This document shows, piece by piece, positions 8,765 through 19,509 of a stretch of DNA of 21,916 nt. The notes beneath the pieces are model-generated. The model was given only the letters and a program-made list of their open reading frames with translations. It was not told the DNA's origin and made no database searches. The translations under genes and the position numbers were made by a program. Position 1 is the first letter of the stretch. Each line of letters opens with the position of its first letter. This DNA comes from Oehlia diaphana (lineage: Eukaryota; Glomeromycota; Glomeromycetes; Glomerales; Glomeraceae), in assembly GCA_003833135.1 (NCBI GenBank), contig QZLH01000315.1, forward strand, positions 85,904-107,819. Reading direction: 5' to 3'.

Positions 8765-9643
8765 ACTCCCTATTAAACTCCCCATCAACTCCCCCATCAA
8801 CTTTTCAACCAGTTTCTACATCAAGTAAGTTGAAAATTTTTGCAAGTTTATAACTATTTTGCATTAGATACAACTTGGAGCTGGTTTTTTTTTTTTTTAT
8901 AGTTTATAAAAAAAATTTATTTAGAAAGCAAAATTATTCAATAAAAATCTTTTAATAAATAAATAACTCTAAATACAAATAATAATGTTTTAGCGAATTT
9001 AATTTATGTATTGATTACTTATTTAATTAAAATCTATTTGATATTTATTATTAATTATTTTTCAGTTAATTTTTTTTCGTTAAATCAATAAATATTCTTG
9101 ATTTTTGTAAAGTTTTTCTTTTTTTTTTTTTTAATAAACTAACTTTATAATATTTTTTCCTTTTTTTTCTAGAAACTCCTACTGGTTTTGGGCTAAAGAG
9201 GTAATTATTTTGGGAGAGGTCTTAAAAGTTTTTTTTATATATTTTTGACATTTTTTCTTACGTAGGAACGAGTTTTTGATCGGTACTGCGCCACATAACT
9301 GATGATCGGCAAATCGGCGGATATGGGGATATTTTTTGTAAAAGGATTAAGTAACCGAGATTTATAAATAACTTGTGGATAAGCCAGAGCAATACTTTCA
9401 TTAAAGAATCAGGGCGTGATCTTCTGTATTCTTTTGCTGCTTCTATTAGAATTTCGAAATGGTTTTGTTCCTTTTCAAACCAATAACCCATACTTACTTT
9501 AAAGTCAGTTCCATTAACCACATATGAGTACAAAAATAATTCAATTAATTTTACAATATTTAGGTGCTTCCGGCGTGAAAATCATGATGAACCATGAATT
9601 TCTTCAAGACCCGTATCAGGCGTATCGATCTTCATTTGCGTGA
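8749..9643 (+). CDS. Small four-exon gene, 66-aa protein of unknown function
   Basis: Exons 8749-8824, 9173-9200, 9266-9282 and 9564-9643 join in frame. Intron 1 starts GTAAGT and ends TTTTTCTAG after a long T tract; intron 2 is GTAATT to TTACGTAG; intron 3 starts GTACTG and ends ATATTTAG. The protein has a Ser/Thr/Pro-rich start (NSPSTPPSTFQPVSTS), then TPTGFGLKRNEFLIG, then GVKIMMNHEFLQDPYQAYRS and SFA before TGA. The last exon is clearly coding-like, and its phase fits only the g|gt junction at 9282, which supports the model although the donor is weak. If intron 3 is kept, the frame ends after IGTAPHN at 9302, giving a 46-aa form. Intron 3 (281 bp) is long for this window and contains a 91-codon open frame on the other strand. 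I do not recognise the family; it might be a conserved small fungal protein. Confidence 0.6.
9300..9533 (-). other. Coding-like open stretch opposite intron 3
   Basis: A minus-strand open frame (to 9258, TTG start) has helical, mixed-charge composition, for example FEILIEAAKEYRRSRPDSLM, unlike the low-complexity frames elsewhere. GTAAGT at 9496-9491 on that strand could be a donor. It may be an exon or a fossil fragment inserted into the intron of the + strand gene. The + strand is also partly open here, so chance is possible. Confidence 0.3.
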
Positions 9644-9649
9644 CTGCGT

Positions 9650-10760
9650 TTCGTACGTTGTGCAACAATTAAATATTATCATCATTAGCGTGACGCTGGT
9701 GTGACGGATAATTTCATTAATGTCGGTGAATGTTTATAATAAGCGTGTATATCAGGAATTAATATTTTAGTACAAAAGGTTTTAAAGTTGTTAGATTTAA
9801 TTCTCTCATATTCAATTAATTTTTACGAGAATAATGTTCATTTGTATTTTATCAAAAGTTTTGAAAAAACCTTAATTCCATAATTCGGCTATGTATCAAA
9901 GAAATAAATATATAACGAAAAAGGGAACGGTTTATAAATCAAACGACAAAAATTTAAATCAGCAATTATAATACTGAGATAATAAAATTATACAGACATG
10001 GATGTAATAGTATGTTAGAAAATCTATTAAAAAAATCAATGAAATAAATGGAGGGATGGGAAAGTTGTTTTAACTTTGAATCAAATAAATAAATTTGACA
10101 AACCATTCGTTTGTACTAATTATAAAATAACCTGATAGTAAGTGTAATTGGTACGAGTTAGCAGATAAAAAAGCAAAGCATGCAAGAAAAAAATAAATTG
10201 AGGCTAACAAATAAATATCACAACTGAATATAAAAAAGAAAGTATAATGGACTTGTTGGAAATCAGTAAAATTTGGCCATCAATATTACAATACACATTC
10301 GCAAGATTATTAATTTATGTCAATAAATGATAAGAATTGTGCTTAACAAATTATCGATTAAATAAACCATTTTTTTTTTTTGTGAGAAAAACTTTTGTTT
10401 TATTAATTTTAACATTTCGAATATTTTGAAATGTAAAAAATAAACAAAACAGCCTATTAGAATTTAGATAATAAAACATTTTTTTTCTTTTTCCTTATTA
10501 TCATTATTTTAATTTTTGAATAATTAGGCCGATTATTAAAGATGTACAGGAAATCTTCTTGAATATTACATTTCTTAAATAAAACTTAAAATTCAGTATA
10601 TAGTATAAGCAATAATTCAGCAGTAACTTCTATATTAGAATTTCATACAATATACATTTAATTTCTGTAGCAAATTCTCATAACGTTAATATTACAAAGT
10701 ATAAGATGACGAATAAAAATAAATAAATAAAATAAGTAACAACGAATATAGTATGTAACT
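9650..10760. other. Intergenic AT-rich region
   Basis: Apart from the possible RNase H scraps, I see no gene. 9644-9760 is the likely 3' UTR of the small gene. 10500-10768 is downstream of the minus-strand RING-TPR gene and should contain its polyadenylation region. Confidence 0.5.
10143..10330 (+). pseudogene. Possible retroelement RNase H remnant
   Basis: At 10143 a frame reads NWYELADKKAKHARKK before a stop, which resembles the GNxxAD..AK motif near the end of RNase H domains in LINE elements. About 75 bp later a frame reads KIWPSILQYTFARLLIYVNK and stops. The two are short and in different contexts, and no catalytic Asp/Glu set is visible. Weak call. Confidence 0.25.
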
Positions 10761-10768
10761 ATTTATAA

Positions 10769-13700
10769 TTATAAATTGTCAAGGATATCTTTTAACTCAA
10801 ACAAATTTTCCATTTCTTTTTTTCTTTTTTTTGAAAAGTATTTGTCCTTGAAGGCTTCTGGTATGCTCGGGTAAAATTCATGATAATCTAGATTATCTAG
10901 TAGTAACAAACAACTCATATTAGGAATGCAAGTTATCTCTTCCTCATTATACCCAAATCGAATATAATCTATTTTCTATGTAAATCAAAAATAATAAATA
11001 ATGAGTAAAGCTTATACAATCTGAAAGGAAATTGTTCTGAATAAATGAATAACAAAATATACCATATCAATAGCATTCATTTCAATAAAAAGTTGCGAAT
11101 TCCATGAACTAAGTTTAATTGGAATATTACATTCAATCCAACCTAATCCAACAAATTTTAATATATCTATATATTTTAATATGCACTCATTCCTTCCAAT
11201 ATAATAGGACTATAATTGAATATAAAAATCAATTTAAAAAGATATTATTGAAATAAAATAGATTTTAATAAAAACTTACATTCTTGTCTGTAAATCTTAT
11301 AAAGCAATTGTCAGATATTATCTTTTTAACATTTATTTTCCAAATAATATTCATGTTATTAAACCTTAGTAAAGGAAAACTCAAACAAAACTCTTTATTA
11401 TTTGGACAAAGTACTTGACCTGATAAACTTGAATTATAAAACACAATTATTAATGCTTAGAATTTTTTTAAATTAAACAATCCTATGAATAGTTCTTACC
11501 TATTTGGATCACTTTCCTGAAATTGACTATAAAACTAACTATCACGCTCTATTAACTTTGAAATTAAATAAATCCTTTTTTCTAAAATAAATTTATAACC
11601 AAATATGTCAATAATTTTTAATAGTAAAAGTAGTATATTTAAGTGTTCACTTACCTAGATACAAGTATGTACTATAACTATTATTTAAATATGACCAAAA
11701 ATCTGAATATTTTTCTAGTAAGTGAAAATATGAAATACAATTATGAATAGATGCTGATTCATATAACATATTAAGATCTAACTTTGCTTCATGGTACATT
11801 CCTAATTCAACATATATGCTACATCTTATAAAAAGCAGTATCTCATTATTTCTAATATTTGAAATTTGATTAATTTTTGTTAATGTATTATTTAATTCTG
11901 TTAAATTATTTTTATTCAGCAAATATTCTAAATAAAATAATTGTGTTTTTTCTATAATAGTATCATTAGAATCTAATAATTCTGTAAGCTTGTTAAATGC
12001 TATTTTGGAATTACTAATATCATTTTTTGTATAATATGTTAGACTTTTAAGATAATATGCCAAAATATTTATTGGATCAAATTGAATAACTTTATCAAGA
12101 TCTGATAAAACTTTATCATACTCTTTAAGATTATAGTATGTAATAGCCCTATTTTTTAAATTATGAACATTTTCTGGATCTATAATATATGCTTTTGTAA
12201 AATATGATATGGCATTATTATATTGTTTCATATTACATAGAATATCTCCATAATAACATAAAATCAATGAATCCTTCTCATTAATACTTAGCAATTTATC
12301 TAAAAATAATAAAGCATTTTGGTAATCTTTGTTCTTATTTTCATATATATATGCACAATTCTTAAGACATAAATAATTATTTGGATCATTTTTTAATGCA
12401 GTTTCATAATATTCTAAAGCATTATGAGGATTATAAACATTATAATATAAGCAAATATTTCCAAGTATTATATACAAATTATTTATTTTTGCCTTGCAAT
12501 TTAGCGAAATTTCTAAATTTTTTACTGCTTCGAAATATTCATTTTGTCTAAAATGTATTTCTCTACAAATAAAATATGCAATTGGTTCTTTTGGTTTTAA
12601 TTTAATAGCTTCTTTTAAATACAAGTGTGCATTTTCATAATTATTAAGACACTTATAGATATAAGCTAAAATGCATTTTAAAGAATAACTTTTAGGAAAA
12701 AAATTTAATAATTCTTTACACAAAGATTCTGCCTTTTCATAGTGTTTTTCATTTAATTCTTTTATAATATTTTGATATGTTGGATGTTGTTTTTTTGAAT
12801 TTCTTGAAAGTATTGATGATAATGATATGTTTGATGAATCTAATTTAATAAACAAATTCTTAAATTTCTTTTTAGTTAATATAAGATCAATTTCTGAATT
12901 ATCTGAATCATCACTATCATATTGGATTTGATCTGAATTTTCTAATTCAATAGAAGGTGAAATATATCCAGATTTAGAAAATTTTGAATATAAATTGTTA
13001 TAAATAGAAGTTTGTGGTAAATATCTGATATCATCATCATCAATTTTTTTTCGACATTGAGGACATATTTTTTGTTTTAACTTTTTTAAATTATTTAATG
13101 ATAATGCATGTTTACATTTTAAAATACATAATTGATCTGTTGGTTCGCTACTAATTGGACAAGTCATTTCATCTGCTATAGCATCTAATATAATAGAATT
13201 TGATGTTTGTTCTTTTATTATATATGAATTTTGACTAATACTTTTTTCTTTTCCTTTTCCTTTTTTTTCTTTTCCAATATCATTATATATAATATTTAAA
13301 TCTTCAAGATATTTGTCTTTAACAAATTCTAATAATTTTTGAAATTTTTCTGAATCCAAAGAATTATTTTTATTTAATATTTGTATATAGTGATCAAAAT
13401 CATCATCAATCATTGAAAATATTTGATTATCAAGATTATGTAAATATAATAATATTTCAATAGCCTTAAATTGAATGAAGCTGCTTGGAGCTTTATTAAG
13501 TGATTCAATTGCCAAATAATAACAAAGACCATGTATGGATTTTCGAGTAGATTTTTGAATAAGGTTATGCGCAAGATCCAATATTCCAAACCATAAAGTA
13601 TATGGTAATGCAAGAGGTTCATTTCCAGAAAGATCATTCAAAAAACTTCCAGTATTTTTCAAAGCCTTAATAACTTTATTTGATACTTCATCAAATTTGG

Positions 13701-14785
13701 TTTGAGAGTCTAAAATAGATTTATTAGTAATGTAAATCCATTCTCTTTCCAAAAAGCTCCATAGATATTCCATCAATATCAATTCTCCAAATTTTTTACT
13801 AATAATCATTTCAGAACATTCAGACCAGATGACAAGATTGTGTTGTATAATCAACATAATTCGCCAATCTATATAATAAGAAGCTACTGGATATTTAAAA
13901 CTTAAACTTTGACGGACCTGATTAAGCATTGATAAGATCGAACAATCATTTGGAAGATTAGCTCCTGTTATTGCTGATAAAATTCCTGGCGTAATATTTA
14001 ATGCAGTCTTAAGCAAGTCTCTAATTCTTCGTATAATTTCTTGAAACCAGGTTTCATCATCACGAAGACTATGTAAAGTATCCCTCAGATGAATTAATAA
14101 AAAATCTATATTATAATTTCGTTTTTTAGCAATTTTTTCATCAGATTTATCATCTTTTTGCAGGTTAAATTGATCAAAGTTTGATCTAAAGTTATTTTCA
14201 AGTCCTTCTTCAATCACTTGAGTAGTTTTACGATGAATTTCAGCAAATCTTGTCAAAGAATTATAAATTTTATCTCGAAGGTCTTTAGTAAGACGTATTG
14301 GAGAGAAACATATCCTTTCTAATACCGCTATCAATGTGCGTAAATGTAATTCTAATCTAGCCGCACTTTCTTTTGAATAAAATAAATTAAATGGAGCAGG
14401 ATCCGCTAAAGCGACTAATATATCTATTAATATTTGATTTGAAAATTCGTTCTGTAAATTTTCAAAAAGTAATTTTAAGTTAAATAAATATTTTATTCCA
14501 GTTAATTCCTTGATAAGTTCTTTTGCTTTTTCGTCAGGCGTGATAAATCCATCCTCTTCTAATTTGAGAAGGATATTATGTCCTGACGTTTTTACATGCA
14601 AAGCCTGTTTATACGAAACCGAATTGTCGATCTTTAAGTTACCAAGTGCAGAAACGGTATTATAGGAAGAACTTCCGCTCTATATATAATATAAAATGAG
14701 TTAACCAATTTTTTAACCTGATTAAAATAAATAAATTCTGCTTTAAATTTATAACTGAATTTACCTGACTTAAGCTTCCATCCAT
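10769..14785 (-). CDS. RING-like and TPR-repeat protein, six exons, with an in-frame TAG
   Basis: Exons on the minus strand are 14785-14765, 14679-11655, 11581-11500, 11427-11280, 11209-11063 and 10975-10769; introns are 85, 73, 72, 70 and 87 bp, all GT-AG. The start is ATG at 14785 (MDGSLSQ); the big exon alone has no ATG start. Residues 1-500 are helical and unassigned, with a Lys-rich stretch near 476-488. Residues 514-549 form a RING/U-box-like Cys/His cluster (CPIS, CxLKCKH, CPQC). An acidic Ser/Asp linker near 590-606 follows, then about eight TPR repeats from 640 to 925 (for example ENVHNLKNRAITYYNLKEYD). The C-terminal exons hold a conserved-looking region with GQVL, GLGWIE and EAFKDKYFS. 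A TAG at 11537-11535 (codon 1031) ends the product at 1030 aa, while all later exons keep frame and splice sites to codon 1209. Members of this expanded family may be ubiquitin-related adaptors, by inference only. Confidence 0.85.
11535..11537 (-). other. In-frame TAG in exon 3 of the RING-TPR gene
   Basis: Exon 3 reads EKRIYLISKLIERDS, TAG, FYSQFQESDPN and then joins exon 4 as SLSGQVL. The frame on both sides is the same and coding-like, so a single base change (for example GAG to TAG) explains it. Skipping exon 3 does not restore the frame. Confidence 0.75.
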
Positions 14786-15020
14786 TATTTATCTCTATCA
14801 ATGTAGATTCTTGGTAAATATTTGAACTTTTTTCTTCTTTTTTTTTGTCGCAAAATAAATAAATAAATATAATAATATTGAAATATAAAATAATTATTAT
14901 CTCATCAGGTATTAAAATATTAAGAAACCCAACCTTGAATAATATTTCTAATCTTGTAGGAGGTCTACGATTTATTTAAATAAGTTTATTTTCTGACATA
15001 ATCGCACATGTCATTCAAGC
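14786..15020. promoter_or_regulatory. Upstream region of the RING-TPR gene
   Basis: On the minus strand the ATG is preceded by GATAGAGATAAATA. A pyrimidine/purine tract (14828-14847, TTTTTTCTTC and T run on +) and AATAAATAAATA follow upstream. No exact promoter element can be fixed. Confidence 0.35.
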
Positions 15021-15270
15021 ACATCATTAATTTAATGTAACCATTGTAACGTGTTACAGAAAATATTATTAATATGGTGTAGTACAAGAACGCCGAAACG
15101 TGATAAATCAGAAAGAGAGAACAAAATAGGATCCAGAACTTTTGTTTTTATAAGAGAATTAAAGAGAAATATTAAATCTCATGAATTAAATGATTGTTTT
15201 AGCTATATTAGATTACAATGCATCAATTTAATGTAACGATTGTAATGTAACGCAATGAAAATATTACTCT
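15021..15270. repeat. Diverged direct repeat around a 150-bp open stretch
   Basis: 15021-15070 and 15220-15270 share CATCA, ATTTAATGTAAC.ATTGTAA and GAAAATATTA. Between them a + strand frame (to 15236) is open and polar (RTPKRDKSERENKIGSRTFV). The layout suggests a tandem duplication or the ends of a small element; no gene family is recognised. Confidence 0.5.
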
Positions 15271-15790
15271 TTAAGCCATGGTAGTAGTGATTTATCTAAG
15301 TTTCAATGTATTTTTGTATTTATTAATGTAATTTGTTCTTCTACATTTACTAAATAAAAAAATGCGTTTATCAATTAAAAAAGAAAATATTACTTTTTCT
15401 TTATGTAACAGCAAATATGACGACTTTGTTTAGTGATATTATTAATCTTGGGGCGCAGTATTATATTTAATTTTTGTTGGATAAAATTTTAAACTTGCTG
15501 CGGTCCGAAATGACCCCTGATAATTTACTTTTGGTATTTGTGTCCGTAAATCACATGTGTACGAAAAGGGATAGGAAGATCTAATTTCAGATTTTGAAAA
15601 CTTTTATTTTATTTGTTCATTTGATTTTTAATTAATTTTAGAAAAGGAAATTTATGGTTTGATTGGTTCCATTAGAATTTGTATTTACTTAAAAATCTTA
15701 AAAATGAAAATCTCAATTTTGTTAAGTTACGTTATCTTTTGAACTTGAGAAATATATTTTACTACTAATAAATAGATTTAACCTTTTGTG
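15271..15790. other. AT-rich spacer
   Basis: No gene seen. A short segment near 15490-15570 is slightly richer in GC (CTGCGGTCCGAAATGACCCC) without recognisable function. Confidence 0.5.
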
Positions 15791-15799
15791 GCAATGATG

Positions 15800-16408
15800 C
15801 ACTGGTCAACTATGTAAATCAAAACTACAGTATATATAAAAATTTACTATTGGCCATGGGTAATTAATTGACTTGTTATTTCCTTGATAGTATTATTATG
15901 TTCATTTTTTTAGACTCTTTTGGGTGCTTTCCGAGCTTGATACTTTCGTTTATATGATTTGTAAATACCCATGCTAAACTTAGATGTCTAGCCTTAATTC
16001 TAACTCGTTTTGCGACCAAAAACATTTTAAAATAACCAGAATAACAGAATTATGTTGCTAAATTTGAAATATTTTTACCAATTAATGAAAAAATAACCTT
16101 CTTTTTACTCAATATTAGTATAGAGAGAGATTTTACAGGGCATTGATTTGAAAGTTGAATAATAATACAAAAATAACCAACGTAACTTTGTCAGAGATAT
16201 GTATGAGAATGGATACTTACAAAAAAAAGTAATAAATAATAAGAAAGTTCATCTAGACATCTAAAAATTCGCAAACTATTCTTTTATTATTGTGGCCTAT
16301 ATAAAAGAGACTCTATTAAATATCTGTTATGATTTAAAAAAATCTTTGGTTAAATAGTTTAATTAAGCTACCTGATATAGTTTTGATTTACATAGTTGAC
16401 CGATCACC
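15800..16408. mobile_element. MITE, 609 bp, long terminal inverted repeats, 8-bp target duplication
   Basis: CAATGATG occurs at 15792-15799 and at 16409-16416 and exactly brackets the element. The left end starts CACT and continues GGTCAACTATGTAAATCAAA (15804 on). The right end, reverse complemented, starts GGTGATC and continues with the same GGTCAACTATGTAAATCAAA; the perfect inverted match is 24 bp. The interior is AT-rich, has no transposase frame, and contains a second small palindrome set (TAGATGTCTAG near 15982 and CTAGACATCTA near 16254, also mutually inverted). An 8-bp duplication fits hAT-like or related cut-and-paste elements. The exact superfamily is uncertain because the outermost bases of the two ends differ. 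Confidence 0.85.
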
Positions 16409-16416
16409 CAATGATG

Positions 16417-17940
16417 TTAAACGGTATCATACGTTAGTGTGACTGTTTGACAATGAAAATTTACAATAATATACGGCACGCAAGGATAGATTTCTTATAA
16501 CCAATTTCAATATATTGGCAAATTGCAGCAATCGGAAATAATAGTATTACTTGTATCTTGCTAATCATCCAATTATAATTAAAAATTTGACTGAATTCAT
16601 TTGATTGAAAAATTTTTAGGTCAATCAGTTTACTTTCAACGATGAAACTTTTTTTTTACAAAAATTTTTGCTTGAAAAGGTTTATTAAGTTTAAATACTT
16701 CAAATTTAATATACTTCAGACAATATCTGACATGCATTTGTCTTCCTTATATTTATTTTCTGTATAATCAAAATATTGTAATCTTTTTATAAAATTCAAA
16801 AAAGAAAAATCAAATTCAACTTATAAAATTGTTACATTAGGTTCTAAAATCTTATTTATAATTATAATTATGAATTTGAAGTTTAAATTGTTCATCTCGA
16901 AAAATTAACTAGGATACTGGAAATTCGTTTTTCAAGTCGTTATCTTCCGTTATTTAAATTGTCCTACATATCCTACAAGCTTCTTATTTTCAATTAAATA
17001 ATTAGATTCTATCCATATTCACATGAACCTTTTTTTTCTTATATAATTATTTAAACTGACTGGTATTCGTAACGTCTTAGCTATTAGTAATAAGTTCTGA
17101 ATGTTTATATAAAATTTTTCTTACTCTGTAATTAAAGATTTAAAATTGTAGGGTGATTTAGATTAATTTTTCTTAATTTTGGACTAAGCTTCTTTGCAAT
17201 TTTATCATGTTCACGTTGTATAAATATGAAATAAAATCCTTATAAAAAGTTATTTCTTATCATCTCTAACTTTTATTTATACGATGTCATTCTCGCTCAT
17301 AGCGAAAGTTTAATGTCAATGTTATTGTTGGATTTCAAATATACGATCCAACGCTATAAAAAATTTAAATTACGAGAAATGAATGAATTATTTTTTGATT
17401 TTACTAAACATCGATTTAAAACCATCGGTAATAATAAATTAATGATTAGTACTTTTATAATATATTATAGGCTTGTTTGAAAAAAAAACTCGAGATTTGT
17501 AATTTAAGAATTCGTTAATAATTGAGGTTTATTAAATAATGCTATTAAATTATGTATATAAAAGAGTTAGTTAATCGATATAAACTTATGAAAAAACAGT
17601 AGAATATTAATTCATTAAATAGTAGTTTGTGTTCTGTTAGTCAATTCATGACAAAGATAAAGAAAACAATTACAGTATGAATGAAAAGTTCTAAGATATT
17701 TTGGAGAGTTTGTAAAAACATTTTTGAGAAGTGAAAATTATAGGAAAATTGGAAATATTTTATTTATTAATTAGAGACCGTTGTTAAGTCCGGAGTGAAA
17801 GTCTAATTAAATTATTAATTGACTCGTAATGACGTGAAAAATTCTTACTAATATATCACGTGGTGTAAAATTTTCACTTAATTTTAGAATAAACATCATA
17901 ATTAATAATAAACCCTCAGAATATTTATAATATACAGTAA
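16417..17940. other. AT-rich spacer
   Basis: No convincing exon was found on either strand. 17834-17877 holds a near-perfect inverted repeat (GTGAAAAATT and AATTTTCAC) around ATATCACGTGG. The last 100 bases may be the promoter of the next small gene. Confidence 0.5.
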
Positions 17941-17945
17941 TTATT

Positions 17946-18166
17946 ATGACCCGCCAATTAAAACTCAGATTGTTCCATTTCCCTCCAGGTATAACTGAAA
18001 CTGAAATTGTTTGTATGTGAAATGTAAATAATTTAATTTCTTTTAAAAAAATTAATATAACAAAAGCAGGATAAATGTTGAAGAATTTAACAAAGGTAAA
18101 GAATTAAACAAGAAACGTATTGCGCAAGATCAAAAACAAAATTGGAAATATATTAATTTTTCTTAA
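17946..18166 (+). CDS. Possible two-exon tiny gene or RRM-like remnant (55 aa)
   Basis: Exon 1 (17946-18016) begins MTRQLKLRLFHFPPG and continues ITETEIV; this looks like the first strand of an RRM domain (RNP2-like LRLFHF). Exon 2 (18070-18166) reads NVEEFNKGKELNKKRIAQDQ and on to INFS before TAA. The 53-bp intron starts with a weak donor (GTGAAATG) and ends AAAAGCAG; a better donor motif (GTATGT at 18013) would put exon 2 out of frame. Both pieces have clear coding composition, but the junction is forced. It could be a real small gene, or a fragment of an RNA-binding protein gene whose other exons are lost. A full RRM needs about 75 residues, so a working domain is not present. Confidence 0.4.
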
Positions 18167-18529
18167 TACATAAACAAATTTAATCATGGTCGCATTTATA
18201 TTAAAATGTTACTAACCTCTTCAAAAGATGAAACAACATAAGTTAACATAATCAACAAGTAACAGGAAGTACCCAATCAATACTGATATAGGTGGGGGAG
18301 ACAATGTGTCAATACTTTATTTAGTTAGGATTTAAAAATGCATATAATTGGTCAAAATTTTAATATGGTTAGATTTTAACTTTGTGTAGTTTTAATTAAA
18401 TTTTAAGATAGTAAGATATTGGGTTTGCTCATTTTAATATATTTTTGGAGATATGTTACCACATTGTTCATGCAAAAAAATAGTATATATATGTGGAAAA
18501 AAATAATTAAGTTGAATTACAAATATGAA

Positions 18530-19311
18530 GAATGATGTAAGGCAAATGAAGGGCAAAGATTCTATTTACAAGGTTTTCAAGCCATAGAAGAAAGTCATTA
18601 CTAGATGAAGAATTGTGTACAATATAATATAGATGAATGTGATTTTTATAGGTTGTTGATGAAAGTGGCGAATAAAATAATTAATTAAATTTTAAATTAA
18701 TTTAAAGTTAGAGGATTAAAATGCTTATTTATAAAAATTTCAGGAGTAGCTATAAATGTGTACTGACCATAGTCAAAAGTGTTGCGTACAGTTTATAGTA
18801 ATTTTTTTTTTGTTGGATATCTCCTATACTATCATGATAAACAACTAGTGCTAATTGGGACACAATAATAGTTTAAGTGAAATGGATAATAAAGGAGGTT
18901 AAACTATATTGGTTAAAAATATTTAGATAAAGAATCACGAATATAGAATATGTGGATGGATATTGCACAAAAATGGAAATTATATTCAAAATAGATGAAA
19001 AGGATTGGGAACAGCTAGCAAAAGATACATACTGTATACCAAACTAAGTAATTACGAGAAAATAACTAGTCAAAAAAGAATAGAATCAAAAAATATTAAA
19101 TAAAAATAAGAAATGCTTGATATGGGTCAAATCAAAGAAGAATCTATTTATTAAAAATTAAATACAAGAATATAAAAAATTCAAAAAGTAATATATAAAA
19201 TAATTAGACACGCTTACAAATTTACAAATAGAACAAGAATTAAAGAAAAACAAAATTTCCATGGAAGCAGATATAGGAAAATACTTAGTATATACTAGAA
19301 AAGTAAAATAA
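18530..19311 (+). pseudogene. Decayed coding block, unknown mobile-element-like ORF
   Basis: Short open pieces with coding composition follow one another in changing frames. 18973-19047 (ATG to TAA) contains IDEKDWEQLAKDTYCIPN. 19090-19150 contains NKNKKCLIWVKSKKNLFIKN. 19204-19311 contains LDTLTNLQIEQELKKNKISM and ADIGKYLVYTRKVK before TAA. The Lys-rich, low-GC style and the run of single-base disruptions suggest an old retroelement or gene copy. No catalytic motif is visible. Confidence 0.3.
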
Positions 19312-19509
19312 ACAAGATAGAAATAGATAAAGAATTAAGAATTTTGATGGCGGAACATTAGAAGAAATGGATTATTTAATAAAATACATTAGTTAAATAT
19401 TAAAAAAAATTTTATAATAAAACTTATGATTTTTAAAGTTATTCGCACATTATTTTATAAATTTTTAATATAATAATAAATATATGCAAAATAATGTAAT
19501 TAAAGGATT

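Noticed and set aside
11582..11654. Reading straight through intron 2 of the RING-TPR gene
   Set aside because: It meets TGA at 11649-11647 in the exon 2 frame; only splicing, or a one-base shift, reaches the exon 3 frame.
13410..13637. 75-codon minus-strand open frame
   Set aside because: It is an out-of-frame shadow of the large exon of the RING-TPR gene.
15800..16408. Tc1/mariner assignment because the left end begins CACTG
   Set aside because: There is no TA target duplication; an exact 8-bp duplication is present instead.
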